A program made the translations under genes and the position numbers. Under the pieces are notes generated by a model, which saw nothing but the letters and a program-made list of their open reading frames with translations, searched no databases and was not told the origin of the DNA. From contig NZ_CP119802.1 in the NCBI RefSeq assembly GCF_029338355.1, forward strand, positions 1,550,001-1,614,000: a stretch of DNA of 64,000 nt, written 5' to 3'. Positions 50,013-57,872 of the stretch are shown in pieces (position 1 is the stretch's first letter; each line of letters opens with the position of its first letter). The DNA comes from Halosegnis marinus. Lineage in GTDB: Archaea; Halobacteriota; Halobacteria; Halobacteriales; Haloarculaceae.

Positions 50013-51047
50013 TCAGAAGTCCTCCGGGACCATCGTGTCCACCCAATGCTGGAAGCGCACCGACTGCATCGACGTGTTCTCCCAGTCCATCGGCACGTAC
50101 TGCTGGAAGTCCGGCTCCGGCGCGAGCGCGTTCGGGAAGAACAGCTGTGACCCGTTCGCCGTGTAGTCGGCGATGGCCTGCTGGCCCCGCGGGCTGGTCA
50201 GGAAGGAGACGTACGCCATCGCGGCCTGGTAGTTCACGTTGTCGTGGACGGCCGGGTTGACCGGGATGACGCCGTAGGGGTTCTGGAGTATCTCCGGACC
50301 GTCGCGCAGCGGCCCCTGCACGTGGATGACGAGGCTGATGTTGTCTTGCTGGGAGAGGTAGGTCCCGCGGTCGGCGAGGGTGTAGCCGCCCGTCTGGTTC
50401 GCCTGGTTCAGCGTGTCGCCCATCCCCTGTCCCGTCTCGCGGTACCACGACCCCGAGGGGTCGACCCCCGCGGCCTCCCAGATGTTGAGTTCCTTCGTGT
50501 TCGTCCCGGAGTCGTCGCCCCGCGAGAGGAACGTGGCCTCCTGCTCGGCGATGGTGGCGAACGCCTCCGTCGCGCTCGACATCCCGTTGATGCCCGCGGG
50601 GTCGTCCTCCGGGCCGACGATGACGAAGTCGTTGAACATCACGTCCCGGCGGTTCACCCCCGCGCCGTCGCGGAGGAACTGGTCCTCCGGGCCGCGCGCG
50701 TGGACGAGGATGACGTCCGCGTCGCCGTTACGCCCCGTCTGGATGGCCGCGCCCGTCCCCTGCGAGATGGTCCGGACCGTGACGCCGAACGTCTCCTGGA
50801 AGGTCGGATTGATGGCGTCCAGCAGGCCGGTGTCGTACGTGCTGGTCGTCGTCGCCAGCACCAGCTCGCCGTCGCCGATGTCGGACCCCATCGACGCGGA
50901 CTCGTCACCGCCCCCGCCGCCGTCGGTCGGCGTCGCCGTCCCGTTCCCGCTCGTACAGCCGGCGAGGCCGAGCGCCGTGCCCACTCCGGCCGCCTGCATC
51001 AGTCGCCGTCGTGTGGTCTTCCCCGACCGCTCCCGTTCTTCCGACAT
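50013..51047 (-). CDS. tupA: Tungstate ABC transporter, substrate-binding lipoprotein
   Basis: A 344-residue protein. Twin arginine near [11 protein letters not shown] (residues 11-21), lipobox LAGC (Cys31), then a Gly/Ser/Asp linker. [20 protein letters not shown] is the TupA signature (TTTSTxxSGLL) whose side chains hold the oxyanion. [19 protein letters not shown] and [13 protein letters not shown] are further TupA motifs. The ligand is likely tungstate, with molybdate possible. The first gene of the tup operon. Confidence 0.94.
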   Translation of the reverse strand: MSEERERSGKTTRRRLMQAAGVGTALGLAGCTSGNGTATPTDGGGGGDESASMGSDIGDGELVLATTTSTYDTGLLDAINPTFQETFGVTVRTISQGTGAAIQTGRNGDADVILVHARGPEDQFLRDGAGVNRRDVMFNDFVIVGPEDDPAGINGMSSATEAFATIAEQEATFLSRGDDSGTNTKELNIWEAAGVDPSGSWYRETGQGMGDTLNQANQTGGYTLADRGTYLSQQDNISLVIHVQGPLRDGPEILQNPYGVIPVNPAVHDNVNYQAAMAYVSFLTSPRGQQAIADYTANGSQLFFPNALAPEPDFQQYVPMDWENTSMQSVRFQHWVDTMVPEDF

Positions 51048-51051
51048 GGAT

Positions 51052-51073
51052 ACAACGGCGTTGTCTCGGACAA
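51052..51073. promoter_or_regulatory. Two overlapping inverted repeats at the tupA promoter (candidate operator)
   Basis: ACAACG-G-CGTTGT (51052-51064) and TTGTC-TCG-GACAA (51061-51073) sit between the tupA start and its TATA box. A dimeric regulator bound here would block transcription start. The operon's own ModE-like protein is the obvious candidate. Confidence 0.5.
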
Positions 51074-51082
51074 TGTATAACG
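51073..51082 (-). promoter_or_regulatory. TATA box of tupA
   Basis: On the minus strand CCGTTATACAT, about 30 nt from the tupA start at 51047. Confidence 0.55.
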
Positions 51083-51223
51083 GTTTCGACGGGTCGGACC
51101 GTGACCGTTCCGTGGCCTGAAACCTCCGACCGGGCGAAACCGCTGGAGATTACTCCCAACGTGCCCGACGGTCGTTTCCGGTTTCTGACAACTCTGAAGG
51201 CCGGCCGCCTCCAGTCCCGGACG

Positions 51224-52303
51224 ATGAGCTTCGACGTCGGGCGCCGCCGCGGCCTCTCCCTCGACACCGGCGAGGTCACCGGCGCGCTCGGCGACTCGCT
51301 GACGGTGTTGCCCGTCGTCGTCGCGCTGGCGGCGCTCACCGACGCGTCGCTCGCCCACCTGTTCGTGGGGTTCGCCGTCTTCCAGGCGGTGTGGGGACTC
51401 TACTACGGCCTACCGCTCTCCGTCGAGCCGATGAAGGCGCTCGCCGGACTGGCTATCGCCGGCGCGCTCACCTACGGCGAACTGATGGCCGCGGGGCTGG
51501 CGGCGGGCGCGATACTGCTCGCCGCCGCACGCTTCGACGCCGTGGGCCGGGTCGCCGCGTTCGTCTCGACACCCGTCATCAAGGGGGTACAGCTCTCCGT
51601 CGCCGCCCTGCTCGCGCTCGCGGGGCTCGAACTCGCGGCGGGTGCGCCCCGCGTCGCCGCGCTCGGCGTCGCGGCCGCCGTCGCGGGCACCCTGCTCCAC
51701 CGGAAGGCGGGGGCGCTCGCCGTCCTCGGGGCCGGCACCGCCGTCGCCGCGCTCGGGGGGCTCCCGTCGCCGACGCTCCCGTCGGTCGTCCCCTTCCCGG
51801 CCGGGCTCCCGACGTTCACCCTCGCCGCGGCGGAGGGGCTGGTCGGTCAGCTCGCCATGACCGTCGGCAACGCCGCCGTCGCCACCTCGCTGCTCTGCTC
51901 GGAGCTGTTCGACGCCGAGGTGTCGCCCGACGAACTCGCCGGGAGCATGGGCGCGATGAACCTCCTCGCCGTCCCGCTCGGGGCCGCGCCGATGTGTCAC
52001 GGCTCGGGCGGCCTCGCCGGGAAACACGCGTTCGGGGCGCGCACGGGCGGCGCGAACCTCGTCCTCGCGGCGCTCTACCTCGGGGCGGCCGTCGTCGCGC
52101 CGCTGTGGGCCGGCTTCCCGCTGGCGGCGCTCGGCGTCCTCCTGCTCGCCGTCGCCGCCCACCTCGCCCGGGTCGCGCTCGACACCGACGGCCGGGGGCT
52201 CGCGGTCGGGATGGCCGTCCTCGCCGTCGCGTCGAACGTCGGCGTCGCCTTCCTCGCCGGCGTCGCGGCCGACCGCCTGCTCGCCCGCGTCCGGGGTCGG
52301 TAG
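51224..52303 (+). CDS. MOT1-type molybdate transporter
   Basis: A 359-residue membrane protein of about 10-11 helices. LPLSVEPMKALAGLAIAGAL is the MOT1 motif (PVQPMKAIAA), and PMCHGSGGLAGKHAFGARTGG is the second MOT1 motif, which is very specific. The family sits close to the sulfate permeases (SulP) and carries molybdate with high affinity. It is divergent from tupA with 176 bp between, so both anion importers may share regulation. Confidence 0.92.
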   Translation: MSFDVGRRRGLSLDTGEVTGALGDSLTVLPVVVALAALTDASLAHLFVGFAVFQAVWGLYYGLPLSVEPMKALAGLAIAGALTYGELMAAGLAAGAILLAAARFDAVGRVAAFVSTPVIKGVQLSVAALLALAGLELAAGAPRVAALGVAAAVAGTLLHRKAGALAVLGAGTAVAALGGLPSPTLPSVVPFPAGLPTFTLAAAEGLVGQLAMTVGNAAVATSLLCSELFDAEVSPDELAGSMGAMNLLAVPLGAAPMCHGSGGLAGKHAFGARTGGANLVLAALYLGAAVVAPLWAGFPLAALGVLLLAVAAHLARVALDTDGRGLAVGMAVLAVASNVGVAFLAGVAADRLLARVRGR

Positions 52304-52339
52304 GGAACCGCCTTTGTGGACACGCGCCGAGGGGCGCGC

Positions 52340-52783
52340 ATGGACCTGACGTACCTGCTCGACGAGGGAGTGACCGCCGAGCGCCGCGCCACGGTGACCG
52401 AGTCGCAGGCGACGACGGTGTTCGGCGACCACCCCGACCCGCCGGCCCGCCCCGCGGCCGGCGACGCCCGGCCCGAGGAGGCGACGGACGTCCTCGGCTC
52501 GCCCGGCGTGCTCGCGTGGGTGGAGTTCGTCGGGCGCGACGCGCTCCACGGCCGCCTTCCCGACGGCACGGGAACCGTCGGCGTCCGCGCCGAACTCGAC
52601 CACCTCGGGGCCGCGCCCGTCGGCGCGGAGATACTCGTCCGCACCGACCTGACCGCGGTCGAGGACGCGACGCTCACCGTCGAGGGGCGCATCGAGCGCG
52701 CCGACGGCCGCCCCGTCGGCGAGGTGACCACCCTCTTCCGCGTCGTGGACCGTGACCGGTTCCGCGCCTCCCTCGATGAGTGA
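52340..52783 (+). CDS. FlK-like hotdog thioesterase
   Basis: A 147-residue protein. RATVTESQATTVFG, LGSPGVLAWVEFVGRDALHG, GTVGVRAELDHLGAAPVGAEI and LTVEGRIERADGRPVGEVTTLF follow the fluoroacetyl-CoA thioesterase-like hotdog order, with the Glu and His in AWVEF and ELDHLG as the likely catalytic pair. A 30-residue Pro/Ala/Asp-rich insertion sits after VFGDHPD. Its stop overlaps the next gene's start by 8 bp (ATGAGTGA). Substrate unknown. Confidence 0.78.
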   Translation: MDLTYLLDEGVTAERRATVTESQATTVFGDHPDPPARPAAGDARPEEATDVLGSPGVLAWVEFVGRDALHGRLPDGTGTVGVRAELDHLGAAPVGAEILVRTDLTAVEDATLTVEGRIERADGRPVGEVTTLFRVVDRDRFRASLDE

Positions 52784-53492
52784 GCCGCGCGCCGTCGCGG
52801 TCAACGTCGGCGCGAACACGAACGAGCCGGGCTTTCGCGCCCCCGTGTTCGCGGACGGCACGTTCGCGTTCGTCCCCATCCCCGAGTCCGAACCCACCCG
52901 CGGGGACGTGCCCACGTACGGCGACCTCGCGCCGCATCTCCCGGTGGAGGTCCCCGACGACCTGACGGGGACGCCGGTCCACCTCGACCCGGAGTTCGCG
53001 GGCTACCCGTACTGCGAACGCCACACCTACGGCGACCCCCACGGCGTGAAGGCGCGCCCGCTCGCCGACCTCGCGCGCGGCGACTACGCGCTCTTCTACG
53101 CGACGCTCGACGTGGCGGAGGGGGCCGACTGGCAGCCCCCGAACTGGGGCGCGTTCCTCGTCGGGGCGATGCGGCTGGCGCGCGACCCCGTCACCGACTA
53201 CGACGCCCTCCCGGCCGACGAACGGGCCGTCTTCGCCAACAACGCCCACGTCAAGCGCGCCGAGATGGACGCCGCCGTCCTCCTCCACGGCGACGACTCC
53301 TCGGGCCTGTTCGACCGCGCCGTCCCCCTCTCCGCACCCTCGGCCGGCGTCGACGCGAACCGGCTCGTCACCGGCCTCTCCGCCGACTCCGGGAAGGGTC
53401 CGTGGTGGCGGCGGCCGCTCCGCTACGACGCCGACGCGACGGCGACCCTGCTCGACGTCCTCGACACCCGCGCGTTCGACCCGTGGCTGTGA
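52776..53492 (+). CDS. Nmad3-like domain protein
   Basis: A 238-residue protein. VAVNVGANTNEPGFRAPVFADGTFAFVPIPESEPT, VHLDPEFAGYPY and LARGDYALFYATLDV match the order I recall for Nmad3 (nucleotide modification associated domain 3): an N-terminal anchor, a FxPIPE/S loop, an (H)xDP motif and a GDxxFFYA strand. Nmad proteins occur with DNA-base-modification genes in phages and bacteria. Here there is no such partner, only the thioesterase gene, with which it shares an 8-bp overlap. The assignment is by memory of motifs and needs a profile search. Function unknown. Confidence 0.5.
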   Translation: MSEPRAVAVNVGANTNEPGFRAPVFADGTFAFVPIPESEPTRGDVPTYGDLAPHLPVEVPDDLTGTPVHLDPEFAGYPYCERHTYGDPHGVKARPLADLARGDYALFYATLDVAEGADWQPPNWGAFLVGAMRLARDPVTDYDALPADERAVFANNAHVKRAEMDAAVLLHGDDSSGLFDRAVPLSAPSAGVDANRLVTGLSADSGKGPWWRRPLRYDADATATLLDVLDTRAFDPWL

Positions 53493-53529
53493 CCGACGGA
53501 TACGTGCCGGTGCGGGCACACGTCCCGGT

Positions 53530-53892
53530 ATGGCAGTCGACCTCGACGACGCCTTCGACCGCATCGACGACTTCTGGGACCCGCACGTCGCCGCCGAACT
53601 CAACGGCCAGCACGTCAAGCTCGCCCGGCTGAAGGGGGAGTTCGACTGGCATCGCCACGACGACGCCGACGAACTGTTCTACGTCCACGAGGGCGACCTC
53701 ACCATCCGCCTGCGCGACGACCCCGATATCGAGCTGTCGGCCGGCCAGCTCCACGTCGTGCCGGCCGGCGTCGAGCACCAGCCCGTCGCCGAGGAGGAGT
53801 GTCGCGTGCTGCTGTTCGAGCCGGCGGGCACGCTCAACACGGGGAACGTCGAGAGCGAGCGGACGGTCGTGGAAGAGAAGCGGCTGGACTGA
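53530..53892 (+). CDS. Cupin-domain protein
   Basis: A 120-residue single cupin. The metal motif is FDWHRHDDADELFYVHEGDLTIRL (G-x5-HxH-x3,4-E-x6-G, His His Glu) and the second motif is LSAGQLHVVPAGVEHQPVA. It ends in TLNTGNVESERTV. Likely a mannose-6-phosphate isomerase-like or small dioxygenase; the substrate is unknown. Confidence 0.88.
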   Translation: MAVDLDDAFDRIDDFWDPHVAAELNGQHVKLARLKGEFDWHRHDDADELFYVHEGDLTIRLRDDPDIELSAGQLHVVPAGVEHQPVAEEECRVLLFEPAGTLNTGNVESERTVVEEKRLD

Positions 53893-53902
53893 GGCGGCCC
53901 GA

Positions 53903-54322
53903 CTACGCCGCGACGACCTCGCCGTCCGTCTCCGCGACGACCTCGTCCGCGGTCACGGTCGCCACGAAGTTCGTGTCCGCGGGGACGTTCGAGAGGTCGA
54001 ACGTCGCCGCGAACGTGCCGTTCTCGACGGTCGCGGTGTCCGTGTGGAGGAACGGGCTGTCGCCGCTCGCGCGCAGGCGGACGGTCACCTCGGTGCCGTC
54101 GGCGAGGTCCGTCACGCCGGTCACCCGCTGGTCGGTCGTGTTCGCCAGCGTGAGCGCGTCGCCGTCGTAGTCGAGGCTCGTCCCCTCGACGGGCGTCGCG
54201 GTCGCGGTGGCCGTGGGCGTTTCGGTCGCGGTCGGGGTCGCGGTCGCGCCGCCGCCGAGGGCGTTACAGCCCGTTAGCGGGACGAGGACCGCGAGCGTCA
54301 ACAGGAGGGCTACTTTTCGCAT
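53903..54322 (-). CDS. Secreted lipoprotein with BGTF-like domain
   Basis: A 139-residue protein with start at 54320-54322 (MRKVALLLTLAVLVPLTGC). The lipobox LTGC (Cys19) follows a hydrophobic signal without a twin arginine, so Sec export is possible. A Thr/Ala/Pro repeat (TATPTATETPTATATATP) follows, then a single beta-sandwich domain with TVRLRASGDSPFLHTDTATV and GTFAATFDLSNVPADTNF, the BGTF surface domain pattern. It is likely a cell-surface protein. The Thr tract would be a site for O-glycosylation. Confidence 0.75.
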   Translation of the reverse strand: MRKVALLLTLAVLVPLTGCNALGGGATATPTATETPTATATATPVEGTSLDYDGDALTLANTTDQRVTGVTDLADGTEVTVRLRASGDSPFLHTDTATVENGTFAATFDLSNVPADTNFVATVTADEVVAETDGEVVAA

Positions 54323-54428
54323 GCGGCTTCGGCTACGAGGGAGGAGGGAAAGGAGCCGGCGGAAGCGCAAACGCCGGCTTGTGTTACGATGTCGCAGATG
54401 GGACTCGGGAGCGAGCGGAGGCGAGGAG

Positions 54429-54499
54429 TGTGCCGTCCGGGAATTGAACCCGGGCTATTAGCTTGGGAAGCTAATGTCCTACCACTGGACCAACGGCAC
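54429..54499 (-). tRNA. trnG: tRNA-Gly (CCC)
   Basis: A 71-nt gene on the minus strand. Acceptor stem GTGCCGT/ACGGCAC is a perfect 7 bp with discriminator A. The D arm is GTCC AGTGGTA GGAC, the anticodon stem TTAGC/GCTAA with loop TTCCCAA, giving anticodon CCC. The variable loop is 4 nt and the T arm CCGGG TTCAATT CCCGG. All stems pair fully. There is no intron and no encoded CCA. It reads GGG codons. Confidence 0.97.
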
Positions 54500-54601
54500 C
54501 CTGTGAGCGTTCCTCCGTACCCGAGCGCCGCACTTGAACGTAGCGCTTCGCCGTCCGGGCGGAGAGTGGACGAACGTCCACCCGCGAGGGCCGTACGGCA
54601 C

Positions 54602-54608
54602 CTATTTG
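54602..54608 (+). promoter_or_regulatory. TATA-like box of nadE
   Basis: CTATTTG about 29 nt before ATG 54634. Confidence 0.45.
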
Positions 54609-54633
54609 CGCGTCGCGTTCCAACGAGTCTCCA

Positions 54634-55464
54634 ATGTCACAAGCCGAGCCGCTGGTCGAGGGGAGTCCGGTCTCGCTCGACCTCTCGGAGGCGGAACTGG
54701 CGGCGCACCGCGACCACATCACCGAGTTCATCGCGTCGGTCGTCGACGACGCCGGCGCCGAGGGAGCGGTCATCGGGCTCTCGGGGGGTATCGACTCGAC
54801 GCTCACCAGCCACCTCGCCGTCGAGGCGCTGGGCGCCGACGCCGTCCACGGGCTGGTGATGCCCTCGGAGGTGAACACCGAGGGGAACATGAGCGACGCC
54901 GAGCGCGTCGCGGAGATGCTCGACATCGAGTACGACGTGCTCGACATCGAGCCCATCGTGGACGCCTTCTTCGACGCCTACCCCGAGGGCGCGGAGGACC
55001 GGATGGCCGCGGGCAACGTCCGGGTGCGGACCCGCGCGGTTCTCAACTACTTCGTCGCGAACACGGAGTCCGGCGTCGTTCTCGGCACGGGCAACCGGAG
55101 CGAGGCGATGACGGGCTACTTCACGAAGTACGGCGACCAGGCCGTGGACTGCAACCCCATCGGCAACCTCTACAAGCGACAGGTGCGCCAGCTCGCCAGT
55201 CACATCGGCGTGCCCGACGACCTCGTGACCAAGCCGCCGAGCGCGGAGATGTGGCTCGGTCAGACCGACGAGGAGGAGATGGGGCTGGGCTACGACACGC
55301 TCGACGCGATACTCGCGCTCCACATCGACGGCCCGTTCTCGCGGACCGCCACGGTCGAGACGCTCGGCGTCCCCGAGTCGGCCGTCGAGCGCGTCGTCGA
55401 ACTCGTCGAGACGAGCGAACACAAGCGGCACATGCCGCCCGCGCCCGCCGAACTGGACCGCTGA
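54634..55464 (+). CDS. nadE: NAD+ synthase, ammonia-dependent
   Basis: A 276-residue protein without a glutaminase domain. The PP-loop is GLSGGIDST (50-56), YDVLDIEPIVDAFFDAY, GTGNRSEAMTGYFTKYGD and NPIGNLYKRQVRQLASHIGVP follow in the order of archaeal NadE. It makes NAD from deamido-NAD with ammonia and ATP. Promoter element as noted upstream. Confidence 0.95.
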   Translation: MSQAEPLVEGSPVSLDLSEAELAAHRDHITEFIASVVDDAGAEGAVIGLSGGIDSTLTSHLAVEALGADAVHGLVMPSEVNTEGNMSDAERVAEMLDIEYDVLDIEPIVDAFFDAYPEGAEDRMAAGNVRVRTRAVLNYFVANTESGVVLGTGNRSEAMTGYFTKYGDQAVDCNPIGNLYKRQVRQLASHIGVPDDLVTKPPSAEMWLGQTDEEEMGLGYDTLDAILALHIDGPFSRTATVETLGVPESAVERVVELVETSEHKRHMPPAPAELDR

Positions 55465-55534
55465 GCGCCGGTCCCCCTTTTGCCGCCGCGCGCCGGACGG
55501 AACGCCTAACCCGGAGCCACGCGCCACCGCGACC

Positions 55535-56821
55535 ATGCACGTGGATATCGGGAACGCGCTGGCGGAGGTCGCCACTCCCGGCGTCTCCGAGGCGGCGCTC
55601 GAACGGCTCGACGCCGAGGTGGCCGACGCACACGAGACGATAGCGGCCGGCATGTCGAACGCCGTGTTCGGCTACGCGAGCCTGAACCTCCCGGAGACGA
55701 CGAGCGCGTCGGGTATCGAGCGCGCCGTCGCCGACGTGGACGCCGACGCCGTCCTCACGGTCGGCATCGGCGGGTCGGCGCTGGGCGCGCGGACGGTGAC
55801 GGCGGCGCTGGGCGAGCCGGAGCACTACGTCCTCGACAACGTCGACCCCGAACACGCGACGCGGCTGCTCGACTCGCTGGACCTCCCGCGCACGGCCGTC
55901 AACGTCGTCTCGCGCTCGGGGACGACGGCCGAGACGCTGGCGAACTTCCTCGTCGTCCGCGAGGCGTACGAGGACGCCGGCGTGGACTGGACCGAGCGCA
56001 CCGCGGTCACGACGGGCGAGACGGGGCCGCTCGCCGACCTCGCCGACGCGGAGGACCTTCCGACGCTCGCGGTGCCCGAGGGCGTCCCGGGCCGCTTCTC
56101 GGCGCTGTCGGCCGTGGGGCTGGTGCCCGCGGCGATACTCGGCCACGACGCCGAGGCGGTCCTCGCCGGTGCCCGCGAGGCCCGCGACACGCTCTCGGGG
56201 AGCCTGTTCGACTGCCCCGCGTACGCCTACGGCGCGGTCGCGGTCGCGCTGGAGCGGCGCGGCGCACACACCAACGCCTTCGTTCCCTACGCCGAGGCGC
56301 TGGAGCCGTTCGCGGAGTGGTTCGCACAGCTGTGGGCCGAGTCGCTCGGGAAGGAGGGACAGGGCCAGACCCCGGCGCGGGCGCTCGGCGCGACGGACCA
56401 GCACTCCCAGCTGCAACTGTACCGCGCGGGCCGCCACGACAAGGTCGTCACCCTCCTGCGCGCGACGGAGCGCGACGACCGCGCGATACCCGACACGGAC
56501 GTCGAGGGACTCGCCTACCTGGGGGACGCGACGCTCGGGGAACTGCTGGACGCGGAGTTCGAGGCGACGGAGGCGAGCCTCGCGGCGGCGCGACAGCCGA
56601 ACGTCCGGGTCGAAGTCGAGCGCGTGGACGCCCGCGGCGTCGGGGACCTGCTGTTCTCCTTCGAGGCGGCCTGCGTCCTCGCTGGCGAACTGATGGGCGT
56701 CGAGACGTTCACCCAGCCGGCGGTCGAGTGGGGGAAGAACGCGGCCCGCGGGCTGCTCGGCGCGGGCGAGACCGAGGAGGCCGCGGCCGTCCGGGGGAAG
56801 CGCGAGTACCGGATTGAGTAA
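55535..56821 (+). CDS. pgi: Glucose-6-phosphate isomerase
   Basis: A 428-residue PGI/SIS-fold protein. VLTVGIGGSALGARTV, VNVVSRSGTTAETLANF, and QHSQLQLYRAGRHDKV with the Gln-His motif are in the usual order, and EGVPGRFSALSAVGLVPAAILG closes the substrate loop. It is the classic PGI family with SIS domains, not the cupin PGI of some euryarchaea. It converts glucose-6-P and fructose-6-P. Confidence 0.94.
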   Translation: MHVDIGNALAEVATPGVSEAALERLDAEVADAHETIAAGMSNAVFGYASLNLPETTSASGIERAVADVDADAVLTVGIGGSALGARTVTAALGEPEHYVLDNVDPEHATRLLDSLDLPRTAVNVVSRSGTTAETLANFLVVREAYEDAGVDWTERTAVTTGETGPLADLADAEDLPTLAVPEGVPGRFSALSAVGLVPAAILGHDAEAVLAGAREARDTLSGSLFDCPAYAYGAVAVALERRGAHTNAFVPYAEALEPFAEWFAQLWAESLGKEGQGQTPARALGATDQHSQLQLYRAGRHDKVVTLLRATERDDRAIPDTDVEGLAYLGDATLGELLDAEFEATEASLAAARQPNVRVEVERVDARGVGDLLFSFEAACVLAGELMGVETFTQPAVEWGKNAARGLLGAGETEEAAAVRGKREYRIE

Positions 56822-56852
56822 GAGGTATTGTCCGCTGGCCGTTAGGGGGCCT

Positions 56853-57602
56853 GTGTCCACCCCGCCCGTCTCGGACGAGTCCTCGCCCGGTCTCCTGCCG
56901 CTGGTGAAGGCGGTCATGCTGGCCGGCGGCGGCTTCCTGACCGGAATCGTCGCGTTCGCCGTCCTCGGAAACCTCGCCGTACTGGGCGGCGTCGACGTTC
57001 AGGGGAGCGTCGTCACCCAGACCGTCCTCAACGTGATCGCGCTCCAGGGCATCGGTTTCCTCGTCGCGTCGCTCGTGTTCCTGCGTGTCCGCGACCGGTT
57101 CGACCTCGTCTCGGTCCGACGGCCGACCGTTCGCGACGCCGGCTACGCCGTCGGCGGCGTGTTCGTGCTGTTCGCGGGGCTCATACTCCTCAACGCCGTC
57201 TACACCGCGCTCGGCATCGAGACGGGAACCCAGACGATAGTCGAGCAGAGTCTCGACACGCCGACGCTCGCCCTGTACTCCATCCCGTTCTCCTACCTGC
57301 TCGTCGGACCCGGCGAGGAACTGCTGTTCCGCGGGGCGATACAGGGAATCCTCAGGGAGTCGTACGGCGTCGTGCCGGCTATCGTCGTCGCGTCCGTCGT
57401 CTTCGCCGCCGCCCACGGTCTCGGCATCACCGGAACGCCGACGGAGATCGTCGCGTCGCTGTCCGTCATCTTCATGCTCAGCCTCGTCTTCGGCGCGGTG
57501 TACGAGCGGACGGGGAACATCCTCGTTCCGGTGTTCATCCACGGGACGTACAACGCGTTCACCTTCCTCAGCCTGTACCTCCGCGGCACCGGAGCCGTCT
57601 GA
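56853..57602 (+). CDS. CPBP-family intramembrane protease (CAAX-like)
   Basis: A 249-residue membrane protein with about seven helices. Motif 1 is GPGEELLFRGAIQG (EExxxR), motif 2 in VFAAAHGLG and motif 3 in VFIHGTYNAF, the metal-binding His/Asn set of CPBP/Rce1 proteins. Start: GTG 56853 (VSTPPVSDESS) is taken instead of the longer open frame, whose extra 13 residues overlap pgi. Related proteins process prenylated or bacteriocin-like peptides. Substrate unknown. Confidence 0.85.
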   Translation: MSTPPVSDESSPGLLPLVKAVMLAGGGFLTGIVAFAVLGNLAVLGGVDVQGSVVTQTVLNVIALQGIGFLVASLVFLRVRDRFDLVSVRRPTVRDAGYAVGGVFVLFAGLILLNAVYTALGIETGTQTIVEQSLDTPTLALYSIPFSYLLVGPGEELLFRGAIQGILRESYGVVPAIVVASVVFAAAHGLGITGTPTEIVASLSVIFMLSLVFGAVYERTGNILVPVFIHGTYNAFTFLSLYLRGTGAV

Positions 57603-57643
57603 CCCCGGCTCCGACGCTCGGCTGACGGCCGTCTGACGTGTCT

Positions 57644-57649
57644 TTATTG
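57644..57649 (+). promoter_or_regulatory. TATA box of the small RHH gene
   Basis: TTTATT about 26 nt before ATG 57672, which supports the 51-residue gene. Confidence 0.5.
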
Positions 57650-57671
57650 TGTGGTGTAGAGTAGCACGGCC

Positions 57672-57827
57672 ATGCGCCGTTTCACCTTCGCGCCCTCGCC
57701 GGCCACCGCCCGCGAGATCGAGGCGTTGGCGCGCGAGTTCGACCTCTCCGAGTCCGAGGTCGTCGCACAGCTCGTCGAGCTGGGCCTGGAGGAGGTCGAG
57801 GGGACCGAGCGACGCGTCACGGAGTGA
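57672..57827 (+). CDS. Small ribbon-helix-helix-like protein
   Basis: A 51-residue protein, MRRFTFAPSPATAREIEALA, then REFDLSESEVVAQLVELGLEEV. A short strand (RRFTFA) followed by two helices with an S-x-S turn is the CopG/MetJ fold. A TATA box in the right place and matching codon use make it a real gene, though short. It lies 45 bp before hisS on the same strand. It could regulate its own promoter or hisS. Confidence 0.65.
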   Translation: MRRFTFAPSPATAREIEALAREFDLSESEVVAQLVELGLEEVEGTERRVTE

Positions 57828-57872
57828 CCCCCGACCGTAGCACGTTTACCCGGGCCGCGGGAAGCCGACGGT

